From JAEMQF01 sp963775015 (lineage in GTDB: Bacteria > Pseudomonadota > Gammaproteobacteria > Burkholderiales > Burkholderiaceae_C), in the NCBI GenBank assembly GCA_963775015.1, contig CAVZHI010000025.1, positions 81,081-145,080 of the forward strand: a stretch of 64,000 bases of DNA. Direction: 5' to 3'. This document shows positions 9,340 to 17,426 of the stretch, piece after piece. The notes under the pieces were generated by a model. The model saw nothing but the letters and a program-made list of their open reading frames with translations, was not told where the DNA came from and did not search any database. Both the position numbers and the translations under genes were made by a program. Each line of letters opens with the position of its first letter. The stretch's first letter is position 1.

Positions 9340-9572
9340 CCGCAACCCCCGCCACCAAACCCGCGCCCGCCGGTCGCCGCTTCCTTGCTGAAATAGATGT
9401 GATCGTCGATCGCCGCTTCGACGGGCGAGGTGGTGAGTTGCATCGGCGGCTTGGCGAGCAGATCGCGCTCCCAGGGTTGCACGCCGAGACTGCCGCAAGC
9501 GGCCAGCGAAGTCGAAGCGGCGATGAGCCACAGGGCACGCAAGGGGCTGCGCGAGTCGCGAGGGAAAGTCAT
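9330..9572 (-). CDS. DUF4266 small lipoprotein with Gly/Cys-rich C-terminus
   Basis: An 80-residue protein. The signal sequence ends in a lipobox SLAACGSLG, so the mature protein should be lipid-anchored at Cys. The conserved core VQPWERDLLAKPPMQLTTSP is followed by AIDDHIYFSKEAATGGRGFG and a final GGGCGCN, the hallmark of DUF4266. Function is unknown. ATG 9572 is preceded by AAGGCG; an in-frame ATG 30 bases upstream lacks this. It is the first gene of the minus-strand series DUF3570, apbE, tlpA, and its stop overlaps the DUF3570 start. The two C-terminal cysteines could bind metal or be substrates of the TlpA protein (inference). Confidence 0.88.
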   Translation of the reverse strand: MTFPRDSRSPLRALWLIAASTSLAACGSLGVQPWERDLLAKPPMQLTTSPVEAAIDDHIYFSKEAATGGRGFGGGGCGCN

Positions 9573-9765
9573 GGGGCGCCTTGATGGATGTCGCGCGTTC
9601 ACGGGCAGGAAGCGGCGCAGTGGGGTCTCAGTTTAGGGGCCGAAGCCGCCACGACGGTTCGGTTCTTTCATTTCATTGCAAGTCCGCGTTGCCATGGGGC
9701 GCCTTGCCGCGCAGCGCTAAGAATTCGATAAGGCAGGCGCACGATCATCGCGTTCAGGAGGAGCC

Positions 9766-10185
9766 ATGAACCCCATGTCGATTTGCAAAGGCGCGCTCGC
9801 GCTACTGTGTGCGGTGCTTGTCGTGGCCGGGACTGCGATGCCCGTGTTTGCCGCAACCCCTCGCGAACTGCTCGCGGGCTACGCCGCACAGGCCGGTGGC
9901 GCAGCGCACGCACCGCGAGGCCAACAGTTGTTCACGACGCAGCACGGCCGCGAATGGAGCTGCGCGACGTGCCACGGGTCCATCCCGGTGCAACCGGGCA
10001 AACACGCCAGCACCGGCAAGCGCATCGACGCCTTGGCGCCGCAGCACAACGCGCAGCGTTTCACCGATCCGGCGAAGGTGGAGAAGTGGTTCCGGCGCAA
10101 TTGCAACGACGTGATCGGCCGCGAATGCACGGCTTCGGAAAAGGCCGACGTGCTTGCCTGGTTGATCACGCTCGGGCCGCAATGA
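9766..10185 (+). CDS. shp: Sphaeroides heme protein-type monoheme cytochrome c (DUF1924)
   Basis: Periplasmic monoheme cytochrome c of the SHP family, known to have an Asn haem ligand that is displaced by small ligands such as oxygen or NO. The signal peptide covers residues 1-30. The haem site CATCH is at 66-70, the conserved HASTGKRIDALAPQHNAQRF follows, and a cysteine pair at 113 and 121 (NCNDVIGREC) corresponds to the SHP disulfide. Asn95 is a candidate sixth ligand (inference). A strong ribosome site (CAGGAGGAGCC) precedes the ATG. It is followed by a diheme cytochrome c and a membrane cytochrome b, the conserved SHP gene order. Confidence 0.92.
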   Translation: MNPMSICKGALALLCAVLVVAGTAMPVFAATPRELLAGYAAQAGGAAHAPRGQQLFTTQHGREWSCATCHGSIPVQPGKHASTGKRIDALAPQHNAQRFTDPAKVEKWFRRNCNDVIGRECTASEKADVLAWLITLGPQ

Positions 10186-10226
10186 CGCGGCCGCGTCGAC
10201 CTTGTTTGGAATCACGGAGAACCTCG

Positions 10227-10742
10227 ATGAACCCTTTGACCAAGAACCTGCCACGCTGCGTGCGCCTGACCTGGCTCATGTCGGCCGGCGGGTTCGCGTT
10301 GGCTGGCGCATTTGCCGGATCGGCGCGCGCCGACGACGCCTCGGCCTCGCGCGTGGCACCGCTGCCGCGCTACACCGAAGAGTGCGGTAGCTGCCACACC
10401 GCGTACCCGCCGGGCTTGCTGCCGGTGGCGTCGTGGCAGCTCCTGATGGACAACCTGCCGCGCCACTTCGGCAGCGACGCGTCGCTCGAACCGGCAGTGC
10501 GCGCCGAACTGTCGCTGTGGCTCGAGGCGAACGCCGCGAGCTTCCGACGAGTGAAACGCGAAATGACGCTGCCGCCCGAGGGCCGCATCACACGCTCCAG
10601 TTGGTTTGTGCGCGAGCACCATGACGTGTCCGCTGCCGTGTGGAAGCGCAAGGCGGTGGGCAGCGCGTCGAACTGCGTCGCCTGCCACGCCGGCAGCGCG
10701 CAGGGCCTCTTCAGCGATCACGACGTGCGCATTCCGCAGTAG
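10227..10742 (+). CDS. Diheme cytochrome c (DHC) of the SHP cluster
   Basis: Exported electron-transfer protein of 171 residues with two haem sites: CGSCH at residues 53-57 and CVACH at 150-154. The signal peptide ends near SARADDA. The core between the haems (SWQLLMDNLPRHFGSDASLE, and REMTLPPEGRITRSSWFVRE) is typical of the diheme cytochrome paired with SHP, for which it is the proposed electron donor. It lies 41 bases downstream of shp and 7 bases upstream of the cytochrome b gene, so co-transcription is likely. The start ATG 10227 follows an ACGGAGAACC ribosome site. Confidence 0.9.
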   Translation: MNPLTKNLPRCVRLTWLMSAGGFALAGAFAGSARADDASASRVAPLPRYTEECGSCHTAYPPGLLPVASWQLLMDNLPRHFGSDASLEPAVRAELSLWLEANAASFRRVKREMTLPPEGRITRSSWFVREHHDVSAAVWKRKAVGSASNCVACHAGSAQGLFSDHDVRIPQ

Positions 10743-10749
10743 CCGCGCC

Positions 10750-11484
10750 ATGAACGAAACCGAGTTGCGCAAGATTTCGGTGTGGGATGCGCCGGTGCGC
10801 GTATTCCATTGGCTCATGGTGTTCTGTTTTTTCGGCGCCTACGTCACCGCCGAGAGCGAACGTCTGCGCCTCGTGCACAACACGCTGGGCTATACGATGG
10901 CCGGGTTGGTGGCGTTTCGCCTGCTCTGGGGATTCTTCGGCACGCGTCACGCGCGCTTTGCCGATTTCGTCCGCGGGCCGCAGGCGGTGCGCAGTTACGT
11001 CGGATCGATGCGGCGCGGCGCGCCCGAGCACTACACGGGGCACAACCCGGCGGGCGCTCTGGCGATCGTCGCCTTGCTCGGCCTGACGGCGCTGGTCGCG
11101 CTCACGGGGTGGGGCAGCGACAACGACCTCGGCGGCCGCGTCGGTAAAGTGCTCGCGCGCCTTCACGAACCGCTGGCGCACCTGATGTTGTTCGTCGTGC
11201 TGTTTCATGTGGCCGGCGTCGTGGTCGGAAGCTTGCTGCACCGCGAGAACCTCGTCAGCGGCATGATCGGCGGGCGCAAGCTGGGCCGGCCCGAAGAGGC
11301 GATCCACGCCGCGTGGCGCAGCGTGGCGCTGCTGGTGCTCGCCGCGGTGCTCGCCTTCTGGGGGCTGCAGTGGCAAGGCCGGCCGGTACCGGAGAGCGCG
11401 CCCTCCGCGCAGGGGGTCTCGCAGTCGCCTTCGCGGGGACATGACGCCGGGCAAAGCGGCAAGCGCAAGCGCGATCACAATTGA
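10750..11484 (+). CDS. Membrane cytochrome b (cytochrome b561 domain) of the SHP cluster
   Basis: Inner-membrane di-haem b-type cytochrome of about 244 residues. Four transmembrane segments are visible: VFHWLMVFCFFGAYVT; LGYTMAGLVAFRLLWGFFGT; ALAIVALLGLTALVALTGWG; and LMLFVVLFHVAGVVVGSLLH. Histidines within or beside them (RVFHW, RLVHNTLGY, LHEPLAHL, LFHVAG) would bind two haems. An additional hydrophobic segment lies near the C-terminus (VALLVLAAVLAFWGLQW). It is expected to move electrons from the quinone pool to the diheme cytochrome and SHP. The polar tail after residue 220 is low complexity. A response regulator gene starts 69 bases downstream. Confidence 0.88.
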   Translation: MNETELRKISVWDAPVRVFHWLMVFCFFGAYVTAESERLRLVHNTLGYTMAGLVAFRLLWGFFGTRHARFADFVRGPQAVRSYVGSMRRGAPEHYTGHNPAGALAIVALLGLTALVALTGWGSDNDLGGRVGKVLARLHEPLAHLMLFVVLFHVAGVVVGSLLHRENLVSGMIGGRKLGRPEEAIHAAWRSVALLVLAAVLAFWGLQWQGRPVPESAPSAQGVSQSPSRGHDAGQSGKRKRDHN

Positions 11485-11553
11485 CGACGCCGGGGCGCAC
11501 GTGCGCGGCTTCGTGCACCCAGCGCGCTTTGCACGCCACCCGCCAACCCCGCC

Positions 11554-12225
11554 ATGCGCATCCTGCTCGCCGAAGACGACCCGCTGCTCGGTGATGCCTT
11601 GCAGACTGGCTTGCGCGAGCTCGGTTTTCGGGTCGATTGGGTGCGCGACGGCGAGGCGGCGCAGCGCGAGTTGCGCACGCAGGTCTACGCCGCCGCGGTG
11701 CTCGACCTGGGCCTGCCGCTGCTGGACGGGACCGAGGTCCTGGCGCAAGTTCGCCGCGCGCGAAGCCTCGTGCCGGTGCTCGTGCTGACGGCGCGCGACG
11801 CGGTTCCGGAGCGGATTCGCGCGTTGGACCTGGGCGCCGACGACTACGTGATCAAGCCGGTTGACCTGGACGAGCTCGCGGCGCGCTTGCGCGCTCTGGT
11901 GCGGCGCGGCCACGGCCAGCCGCAGGCGTGCCTCGAGCTGCGCGGCGTGAGCCTCGACCCGGCGGCGCGCGAGGCGCGGCGCGACGGCACGGTCGTCGCT
12001 TTGGCGGCGCGCGAGTTCGACCTGTTGCACGCGCTCATGCTCAATGCCGGCCGCGTGCTGTCGCGCGAGCAGCTCGAACAGCACTTGTACAGCTGGGGCC
12101 AGGAAGTCGAGAGCAACGCCATCGAAGTCCACATCCACCACCTGCGGCGCAAGCTCGGGGCTGAGCTGATCCGCACCGTGCGCGGCGTGGGCTACGTGCT
12201 GATGCGCGAAGGCGCGGCGTCTTGA
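11554..12225 (+). CDS. OmpR/QseB-type response regulator
   Basis: Two-component transcription regulator of 223 residues. The receiver domain (1-115) has the acidic pair EDD at 7-9, phospho-acceptor Asp51 (AAAVLDLGLPLLDGTEVL), LVLTAR with the conserved Thr, and the YVIKP lysine. The C-terminal winged-helix DNA-binding domain shows AREFDLLHALMLNAGRVLSR and EVHIHHLRRKLG followed by IRTVRGVGYVL. It overlaps the sensor kinase start by four bases. Its place directly after the SHP cytochrome genes suggests that it controls them; I recall SHP clusters being reported with two-component genes, but the target is an inference. Confidence 0.92.
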   Translation: MRILLAEDDPLLGDALQTGLRELGFRVDWVRDGEAAQRELRTQVYAAAVLDLGLPLLDGTEVLAQVRRARSLVPVLVLTARDAVPERIRALDLGADDYVIKPVDLDELAARLRALVRRGHGQPQACLELRGVSLDPAAREARRDGTVVALAAREFDLLHALMLNAGRVLSREQLEQHLYSWGQEVESNAIEVHIHHLRRKLGAELIRTVRGVGYVLMREGAAS

Positions 12226-13598
12226 ACCTGCTGCCGCGCTCGATCCAGGCGCGCCTGTTGCTGCTGCTGCTGGGCACGCTGGTCGCGGTGTGGGTCGCGA
12301 CAGCGGCGCTGACCTGGCTGGACGTGCGCCACGAACTCGACGAACTGCTCGACGCCCACCTCGCCCAGGCGGCTGCGCTGCTCGTCGTGCAGCAGGTGCG
12401 CGCAATCGAGGGCGACGAAGACGAACATCATCACGAATCCGAACCTGGCCTGGACGCGCCGAGCCTGCACCGCTATGCGCCCAGGGTCGCGTTCCAGGTA
12501 TTCCATGAAGGGCGCCTGGCGATGCGCTCGGCGAATGCGCCACGCCAGGCGATGGTCGAGCCGGGCGCGGCGCTGCGGACGGGCTTCATGACGGTGCAGA
12601 TCGACGGCACGGCGTGGCGCATGTTCGCCGCCCAAGGTATGCAGCGCGACGTGCAAGTGCTCGTGGGCGAACAGCTCGAGTCGCGCGCGTCGATTCTGTG
12701 GGCCGTGTTGCGCAGCATGTTGTGGCCGCAGGCCCTGGCGCTGCCGCTGCTCGCGCTGGCCGCGTGGTGGGCGGTGCGCCAGGGCGTGCGGCCGTTGCAG
12801 CGCTTGCGCGCAACGCTGGCGGCGCGCGCGCCCAGCGCCACGGCAACGATCGAGATGGTCGACGTTCCGTCGGAGATGGTGCCGATGCTCGACGCGCTGA
12901 ACCAGCTGTTCCAGCGCATCGCCACGATGCTCGATCTGGAGCGCCGCTTCACTGCCGACGCCGCGCACGAATTGCGCACGCCGATCGCAGCGATCCGCGC
13001 CCAGGCCCAGGTGGCGCTGGGTGTGGCAAGCGATGCCACGCGGCGTACTGCGCTGGAGCGCACCCTGCAGGGCTGCGACCGGGCCGCGCACCTCGTCGAT
13101 CAGCTGCTCATGGTGTCGCGCCTGGACGCGCAAGCGTCGCACGAATTTGAAGTGCTCGACTTGAGCGAACTCGTGCGCGGCGTTGCCGCCGAACTCGCGC
13201 CGCAGGCGATCCGCAACCTGCAGACGCTCGAGCTCGACGCACCGCAACCCTGCCGGGTGCGCGGCAATCCGACGCTGCTCGCGGTGCTGACGCGCAACCT
13301 CATCGACAACGCGGTTCGCTACAGCCCGACGGGTGCCAAGGTGGCGGTGAGCGTGCAGGCGCAAGGGCAGCACGCGGTCTTCAGCGTGCAAGACAGCGGG
13401 CTCGGACTCACCGAGCCGCAGCGGCAACGCCTGGGCGAGCGCTTTTTTCGCGTCGCCGGCAGCGGCCCGGACGGCAGCGGCCTGGGTTGGTCGATCGTTC
13501 GGCGCATCGCGCAAGTGCACGGCGTGCAGCTCCACGTCGAACCCTCGGCGGCGCTCGGTGGGCTTGCCGTGCGCTGCGATTTCCAGCTGGGCGGGTAG
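12222..13598 (+). CDS. QseC-type sensor histidine kinase
   Basis: Membrane sensor kinase of about 458 residues, partner of the preceding regulator. Transmembrane helix 1 is LLLLLLGTLVAVWVATAAL, and helix 2 lies near LWPQALALPLLALAAWWAV. The periplasmic sensor domain between them carries an acidic/His run DEDEHHHESE near residues 69-78, a plausible metal- or pH-sensing element (inference). The phospho-acceptor is in FTADAAHELRTPIAAIRAQ. ATPase motifs follow: NLIDNAVRYSP (N box), VQDSGLGL (G1) and DGSGLGWSIVRRIA (G2). Start TTG 12222 overlaps the regulator stop, giving coupling. Everything reads in one frame. Confidence 0.9.
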   Translation: MNLLPRSIQARLLLLLLGTLVAVWVATAALTWLDVRHELDELLDAHLAQAAALLVVQQVRAIEGDEDEHHHESEPGLDAPSLHRYAPRVAFQVFHEGRLAMRSANAPRQAMVEPGAALRTGFMTVQIDGTAWRMFAAQGMQRDVQVLVGEQLESRASILWAVLRSMLWPQALALPLLALAAWWAVRQGVRPLQRLRATLAARAPSATATIEMVDVPSEMVPMLDALNQLFQRIATMLDLERRFTADAAHELRTPIAAIRAQAQVALGVASDATRRTALERTLQGCDRAAHLVDQLLMVSRLDAQASHEFEVLDLSELVRGVAAELAPQAIRNLQTLELDAPQPCRVRGNPTLLAVLTRNLIDNAVRYSPTGAKVAVSVQAQGQHAVFSVQDSGLGLTEPQRQRLGERFFRVAGSGPDGSGLGWSIVRRIAQVHGVQLHVEPSAALGGLAVRCDFQLGG

Positions 13599-13800
13599 GC
13601 CGAGCTGCACTGACGAGAGGCACTGCGCCGAAGTGCCGAGCTGCTGCGAAATAGTGGAAAACCCGGGTTCGCGTCGTGCACGCGACACGTAGGTAGCCGC
13701 GTATCACCGCAAGCGATTTCCAAGTGCAATACTGATTCGAACATTCGACGGGACAGTCATGAGGAACTGCCGCGAATCCGTTTCAACCGAGGAGACAAAC

Positions 13801-14433
13801 ATGCGCGTGATTCCGATTGCGACCGACGTCAACGCCGAGGCCGAAGGCTGCGGCGAAAGCAGCGGTGAGGTGCCCAAGCTCGACCTGCCGCTCGCGCGGC
13901 GCGAGTTCCTCAAGGGCTCGGGGATCCTGATGGGAACGGTCGCCGCGGGCAGCGCGATCGCCGCGCTCGCGCCGTCGCCGGTGTGGGCGGTCGAGCTGAA
14001 GACGCTCAGCCAGGCCGAGGGCGAGGCGATCATGGCGATGGGGCGCGTCATGTTCCCGCACGCCAAGCTGCCCGACGCCGTGTATGCGCTGCTCGCGAAA
14101 GACATCGACGGCGTGGCGAGCAGCGGCGCCGATTCGGCACGCATGATTCGTGACGGCATCGCCACGCTGAACCAGGGCGGCAACGGCAACTTCGCGAAGG
14201 CCGACGCAGCGACGAAGAAGCTGACCGTGAAGCAGATCGAGGGCAACCCGTTCTTCAACGCGGTGCGTGGCCAGGCGATCACCTCGCTCTACAACAACGA
14301 CATGGCCTTCGCGAGCTTCGGCTACCCCGGCTCGGCGTGGGAAAAAGGCGGCTACATCACGCGCGGCTTTCAGGACCTGAAGTGGCTGCCTTCGCCGTCG
14401 GCGAGCGCGAGCCCGAAACCCTATATGGGCTGA
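13801..14433 (+). CDS. Tat-exported gluconate 2-dehydrogenase subunit 3-like protein
   Basis: Small subunit associated with membrane GMC dehydrogenases. A twin-arginine signal ARREFLKGSGILMGTVAAGS lies near residues 35-55, so the folded complex is probably exported by Tat. The body shows LSQAEGEAIMAMGRVMFPHA, QIEGNPFFNAVRGQAITSLY and the C-terminal GYPGSAWEKGGYITRGF, all characteristic of this subunit. I start at ATG 13801 because GAGGAGACAAAC precedes it; an in-frame ATG 42 bases upstream has a poorer site. It lies 31 bases before the GMC oxidoreductase gene. The large subunit lacks its own signal peptide and is presumably carried through Tat by this one. The sugar or alcohol substrate is not determinable here. 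Confidence 0.82.
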   Translation: MRVIPIATDVNAEAEGCGESSGEVPKLDLPLARREFLKGSGILMGTVAAGSAIAALAPSPVWAVELKTLSQAEGEAIMAMGRVMFPHAKLPDAVYALLAKDIDGVASSGADSARMIRDGIATLNQGGNGNFAKADAATKKLTVKQIEGNPFFNAVRGQAITSLYNNDMAFASFGYPGSAWEKGGYITRGFQDLKWLPSPSASASPKPYMG

Positions 14434-14464
14434 GGCTGAGACCACCACATCACGGAGACACACC

Positions 14465-16035
14465 ATGGCGAAATTCGAACAAAGCGACGACTCTGTCGTC
14501 GTCATCATCGGCTCGGGTGCAGGCGGCGGAACGCTCGCGAACGAACTCTGCCAGAAGGGCATCAAAGTTGTCGTGTTGGAGGCGGGCGCGATGCAGTCGC
14601 AGGCCAGCTTCATCAATGACGAGTGGAAGTCGTTCGGCCAGCTCGCCTGGCTCGACGGGCGCACGACGTCGGGAACCTGGCGCGTCGCGAAAGACTTTGC
14701 CGGGTTGCCGGCGTGGATTTGCAAGACGGTGGGCGGCTCGACGACGCACTGGGCCGGCGCGTCGCTGCGCTTCCAGGACCACGAGTTCCGCGCCCGCACG
14801 CACTACGGCGACATCAAGGGAACGAGCCTGATGGACTGGCCGATCACGCTCAAAGACATGGAGCCCTGGTACGCACGCGCCGAAGACAAGATGGGCGTGA
14901 CGCGCACGAACGGCATCCCGGGGTTGCCCGGCAACAACAACTTCAAGGTGATGTACGCCGGCGCGCAAAAGCTCGGCTACAAGGAGTGCCACACCGGCAA
15001 CATGGCGATCAACAGCCAGCCGCGCGACGGCCGCGGGCGCTGCATGCAACTCGGCTTCTGCTTCCAGGGCTGCAAGAGCGGCGCGAAGTGGAGCACGCTC
15101 TACGTCGAGCTGCCCAAGGCCGACGCGACGGGCAACCTCGATCTGCGCCCGGAGAGCCACGTGACGCGAATCGAGCACAACGACGCCGGCAAGGTGACGG
15201 GTGTCGTCTACGTCGACAAAGCCGGCAAGGAACAGCGCCAGAAAGCGCGCGCCGTCGCCGTCGCCGGCAACTCGATCGAAACGCCGCGCCTGCTGCTGCT
15301 CTCGGCGTCGAATCAGTTCAAGGACGGTCTGGCCAATTCATCGGGCCAGGTCGGGCGCAACTACATGCGCCACATGACGGGTTCGGTCTACGCCGCGTTC
15401 AAGCAGCCGGTGCACATGTACCGCGGCACGACGATGGCCGGCATCATCCAGGACGAAGCCAAGCACGACACGCGGCGCGGCTTTGCCGGCGGCTACGAAA
15501 TGGAGACGCTCGCGCTCGGCCTGCCGTTCATGGCCGCGTTCCTCGACCCCGGCACCTGGGGCGACGAATTCTCGTGGTGGATGGACAACTACACCCACAC
15601 CGCCGGGATGTGGCTGGTGGGCGAAGACATGCCACGCGAGACGAACCGCGATCACGCTCAATGCGGGCGTGAAAGACAAGTGGGGCAGCGCCGGTGCCGA
15701 ACGTGCACTTCGACGACCACGACAACGACATCGCGATGCGCAACCACGCGTTCACGCAAGGCGAGGCGGTGTACAAGGCGGCCGGCGCGGTGCGCACCTA
15801 CCGCACGCCGCCGTACCCGAGCACGCACAACCTGGGCACCTGCCGCATGGGCGCATCGGCGAGTTCGAGCGTGTGCAACAGCTTCGGCCAGACGCACGAC
15901 GTGGGCAACCTGTTCATCAGCGACGGCAGCCAGTTCACGACCGGCGCCGCCGAGAACCCGACGCTGACGATCGTGTCGCTGGCGATCCGCCAGGCCGATT
16001 ACATTGCCAGGCAGATGACGGCGCGAGCGATCTGA
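14465..16035 (+). CDS. GMC-family FAD-dependent oxidoreductase (dehydrogenase large subunit), two frame breaks
   Basis: FAD-dependent dehydrogenase of the gluconate/choline dehydrogenase type. The Rossmann motif VVIIGSGAGGGTLANELC is near residues 11-28, with VVLEAGA. TVGGSTTHWAGASLRF lies in the FAD-binding region, and the C-terminal domain has NLGTCRMGAS and PTLTIVSLAIRQADYIARQM. The frame breaks at about 15650 (extra G, after PRETNR) and about 15687 (extra A, after KDKWG). Removing both restores ITLNAGVKDKWGAPVPNVHF and a protein of about 522 residues, normal for the family. It is downstream of the Tat-exported small subunit. No dedicated cytochrome subunit follows directly. Base errors are likelier than decay since both halves are perfectly conserved. 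Confidence 0.87.
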
Positions 16036-16055
16036 GGCAAGGATTTGCAAACGAC

Positions 16056-16158
16056 GTCATCCCGACGAAAGTCGGGGCCCACTGCGTCAACAAACGGTGG
16101 ATCCCGGCGTGCGCCGGGATGACGAGACGAACAGTGGATCCGGCGGCGCCGGGATGAC
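16056..16158 (+). repeat. Three GTCATCCCGGCG-type palindromic repeat units
   Basis: Three copies of the window's dispersed palindrome lie between the oxidoreductase and ribbon-helix-helix genes: 16056-16082 (diverged), 16097-16123 and 16134-16158 (partial), in alternating orientation. The arms pair CCCGGCG with CGCCGGG and flank with GTCAT and ATCCAC. Intergenic position and multiple copies elsewhere (31, 34 and 42 kb) identify it as a REP-like element. Confidence 0.8.
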
Positions 16159-16176
16159 GAAGCAGAGGAGACAAAC

Positions 16177-16554
16177 ATGTGCGAATACTTCGTCAAGGCA
16201 GACCCGATCGCATACGAGCAACGCTCGCGCACCGTGCGCATGCACGGCATGCTCACCAGCATTCGCCTGGAGAACATGGTCTGGGACATCCTCGCCGAGA
16301 TGGCCGAAGAAGAGGGCTGCACGACGAACGCGTTGATCTCGACGTTCCACGACGAGATCCTCGCGCACCGCGGCGAGGTGCCGAATTTCGCGTCGTTCCT
16401 GCGCGTCTGTTCGATGCGCTACCTGCGGCGCAAGCTGACGCAGGCCGAGCGCCTGGCGGATCTGCCCGAGCGCGAGCGCCCAAACGTGACGACGCCTAAG
16501 GCTGCGGCGCCCAAGCTGGTGCCGCACATGGCGCCGATCGCCGCGCGCGGCTGA
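16177..16554 (+). CDS. Ribbon-helix-helix domain protein
   Basis: A 125-residue protein whose central segment (RTVRMHGMLTSIRLENMVWD, then ILAEMAEEEGCTTNALISTF) fits the ribbon-helix-helix fold of the RHH_4 type, a small dimeric DNA-binding domain. The remaining conserved stretch is FASFLRVCSMRYLRRK. The C-terminus is proline/alanine-rich and probably disordered. It follows the dehydrogenase genes on the same strand after a block of palindromic repeats, so local autoregulation or control of the dehydrogenase is possible (inference). GAGGAGACAAAC before ATG is the same ribosome-site sequence as used before the Tat subunit gene at 13801. Confidence 0.78.
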   Translation: MCEYFVKADPIAYEQRSRTVRMHGMLTSIRLENMVWDILAEMAEEEGCTTNALISTFHDEILAHRGEVPNFASFLRVCSMRYLRRKLTQAERLADLPERERPNVTTPKAAAPKLVPHMAPIAARG

Positions 16555-16586
16555 ATTCGGGCGGCGCGCGCGACTTCAGGAGCTGC

Positions 16587-16982
16587 ATGGCAAAAATCAT
16601 CCACACCATGATCCGCGTGCTCGAACTCGAGCGCTCGATCAAGTTCTACGCCGACGTTCTCGGCCTGCAAACCTCGCACCGCCTGGACTTCCCGGATTTT
16701 TCGCTCGTCTACTTGCGCAGCCCGGACAACGACTTCGAAGTCGAGCTGACGTGGAACAAGGGCCGCGCCGAACCCTACACGCATGGCGACGGTTACGGCC
16801 ACATCGCGGTCGTGATCGACGACGCCGCGGCGCTCCAAGCGGCGCTCACTGCGAAGGGCTACCAGCCCGCGGCGGTGAAGGAATTCAAGCGCGGCGACGA
16901 GCTGCTCGCGCGCTTTTTCTTCATCCAGGACCCGGACGGCTACAAGATCGAGATGCTGGAGCGGCACGGGCACTATCGGTAG
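16587..16982 (+). CDS. VOC/glyoxalase-family protein (lactoylglutathione lyase-like)
   Basis: A 131-residue vicinal-oxygen-chelate protein. The two beta-alpha-beta modules are seen in IIHTMIRVLELERSIKFYAD through DFEVELTWNKG, then GYGHIAVVIDDAAALQAALT through FFIQDPDGYKIEMLER. Candidate metal ligands are His6, Glu in FEVELT, His in GYGHIAV and Glu in KIEML, the glyoxalase I arrangement. Activity toward methylglyoxal-glutathione is likely but some relatives have other roles. The gene is 32 bases after the ribbon-helix-helix gene on the same strand. Confidence 0.85.
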   Translation: MAKIIHTMIRVLELERSIKFYADVLGLQTSHRLDFPDFSLVYLRSPDNDFEVELTWNKGRAEPYTHGDGYGHIAVVIDDAAALQAALTAKGYQPAAVKEFKRGDELLARFFFIQDPDGYKIEMLERHGHYR

Positions 16983-17012
16983 TTCGACACCCGCGCGGGT
17001 GCGGACTCGGCG

Positions 17013-17426
17013 TCATTTGCCGCGCGAGACGATCTCGGCTTCGACGAACTCGCGCAAGCGCTGCTGGCCGGCGTCGTCCAGGCGGCCGTTCAGGCGCCGC
17101 GTGAAACCGGCGCGCAGCCGCTCGGGCGAGAGCGTCGCTGACCAATTGGAATCGTCGAGGTTGTAGATCGCGAGCGCCGCCGGTTTGGCGGTCGGGCGCG
17201 ATCCGATGTGGCACGCGCCACAATGCTCGCGCGCCAGGCCACGCGCCCAGTCGCGAAGCGCAACGACGTCAGCGCGCGCCGCTTCAGGCGCCGCGCTGGG
17301 CGGTGGCGCAGTGCTTTCGCTGACGGGTGAACGCAGCAACGCGCATCCCGCGGTCACCAGCGTCACGCCGAGCAGCGCGGCGGCGTGGTGCAGCGGTTGC
17401 CGCTCGCCCGCACGCAGGTGCGTCAT
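17013..17426 (-). CDS. Monoheme cytochrome c-like lipoprotein
   Basis: A 137-residue exported protein with one haem-binding motif, CGACH, near residues 69-73 (REHCGACHIGSRP). The signal sequence ends in VTAGCALL, a plausible lipobox, followed by a Pro/Ala-rich linker, then the haem domain and NLDDSNWSATLSPERLRAGF. No obvious distal methionine is seen after the haem site apart from the N-terminal region, so the sixth ligand is unclear. The ATG overlaps the stop of the upstream transporter gene (ATGA), making it the third gene of an operon with a ferredoxin and a betaine-type transporter. Its role there is unknown. Confidence 0.75.
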   Translation of the reverse strand: MTHLRAGERQPLHHAAALLGVTLVTAGCALLRSPVSESTAPPPSAAPEAARADVVALRDWARGLAREHCGACHIGSRPTAKPAALAIYNLDDSNWSATLSPERLRAGFTRRLNGRLDDAGQQRLREFVEAEIVSRGK

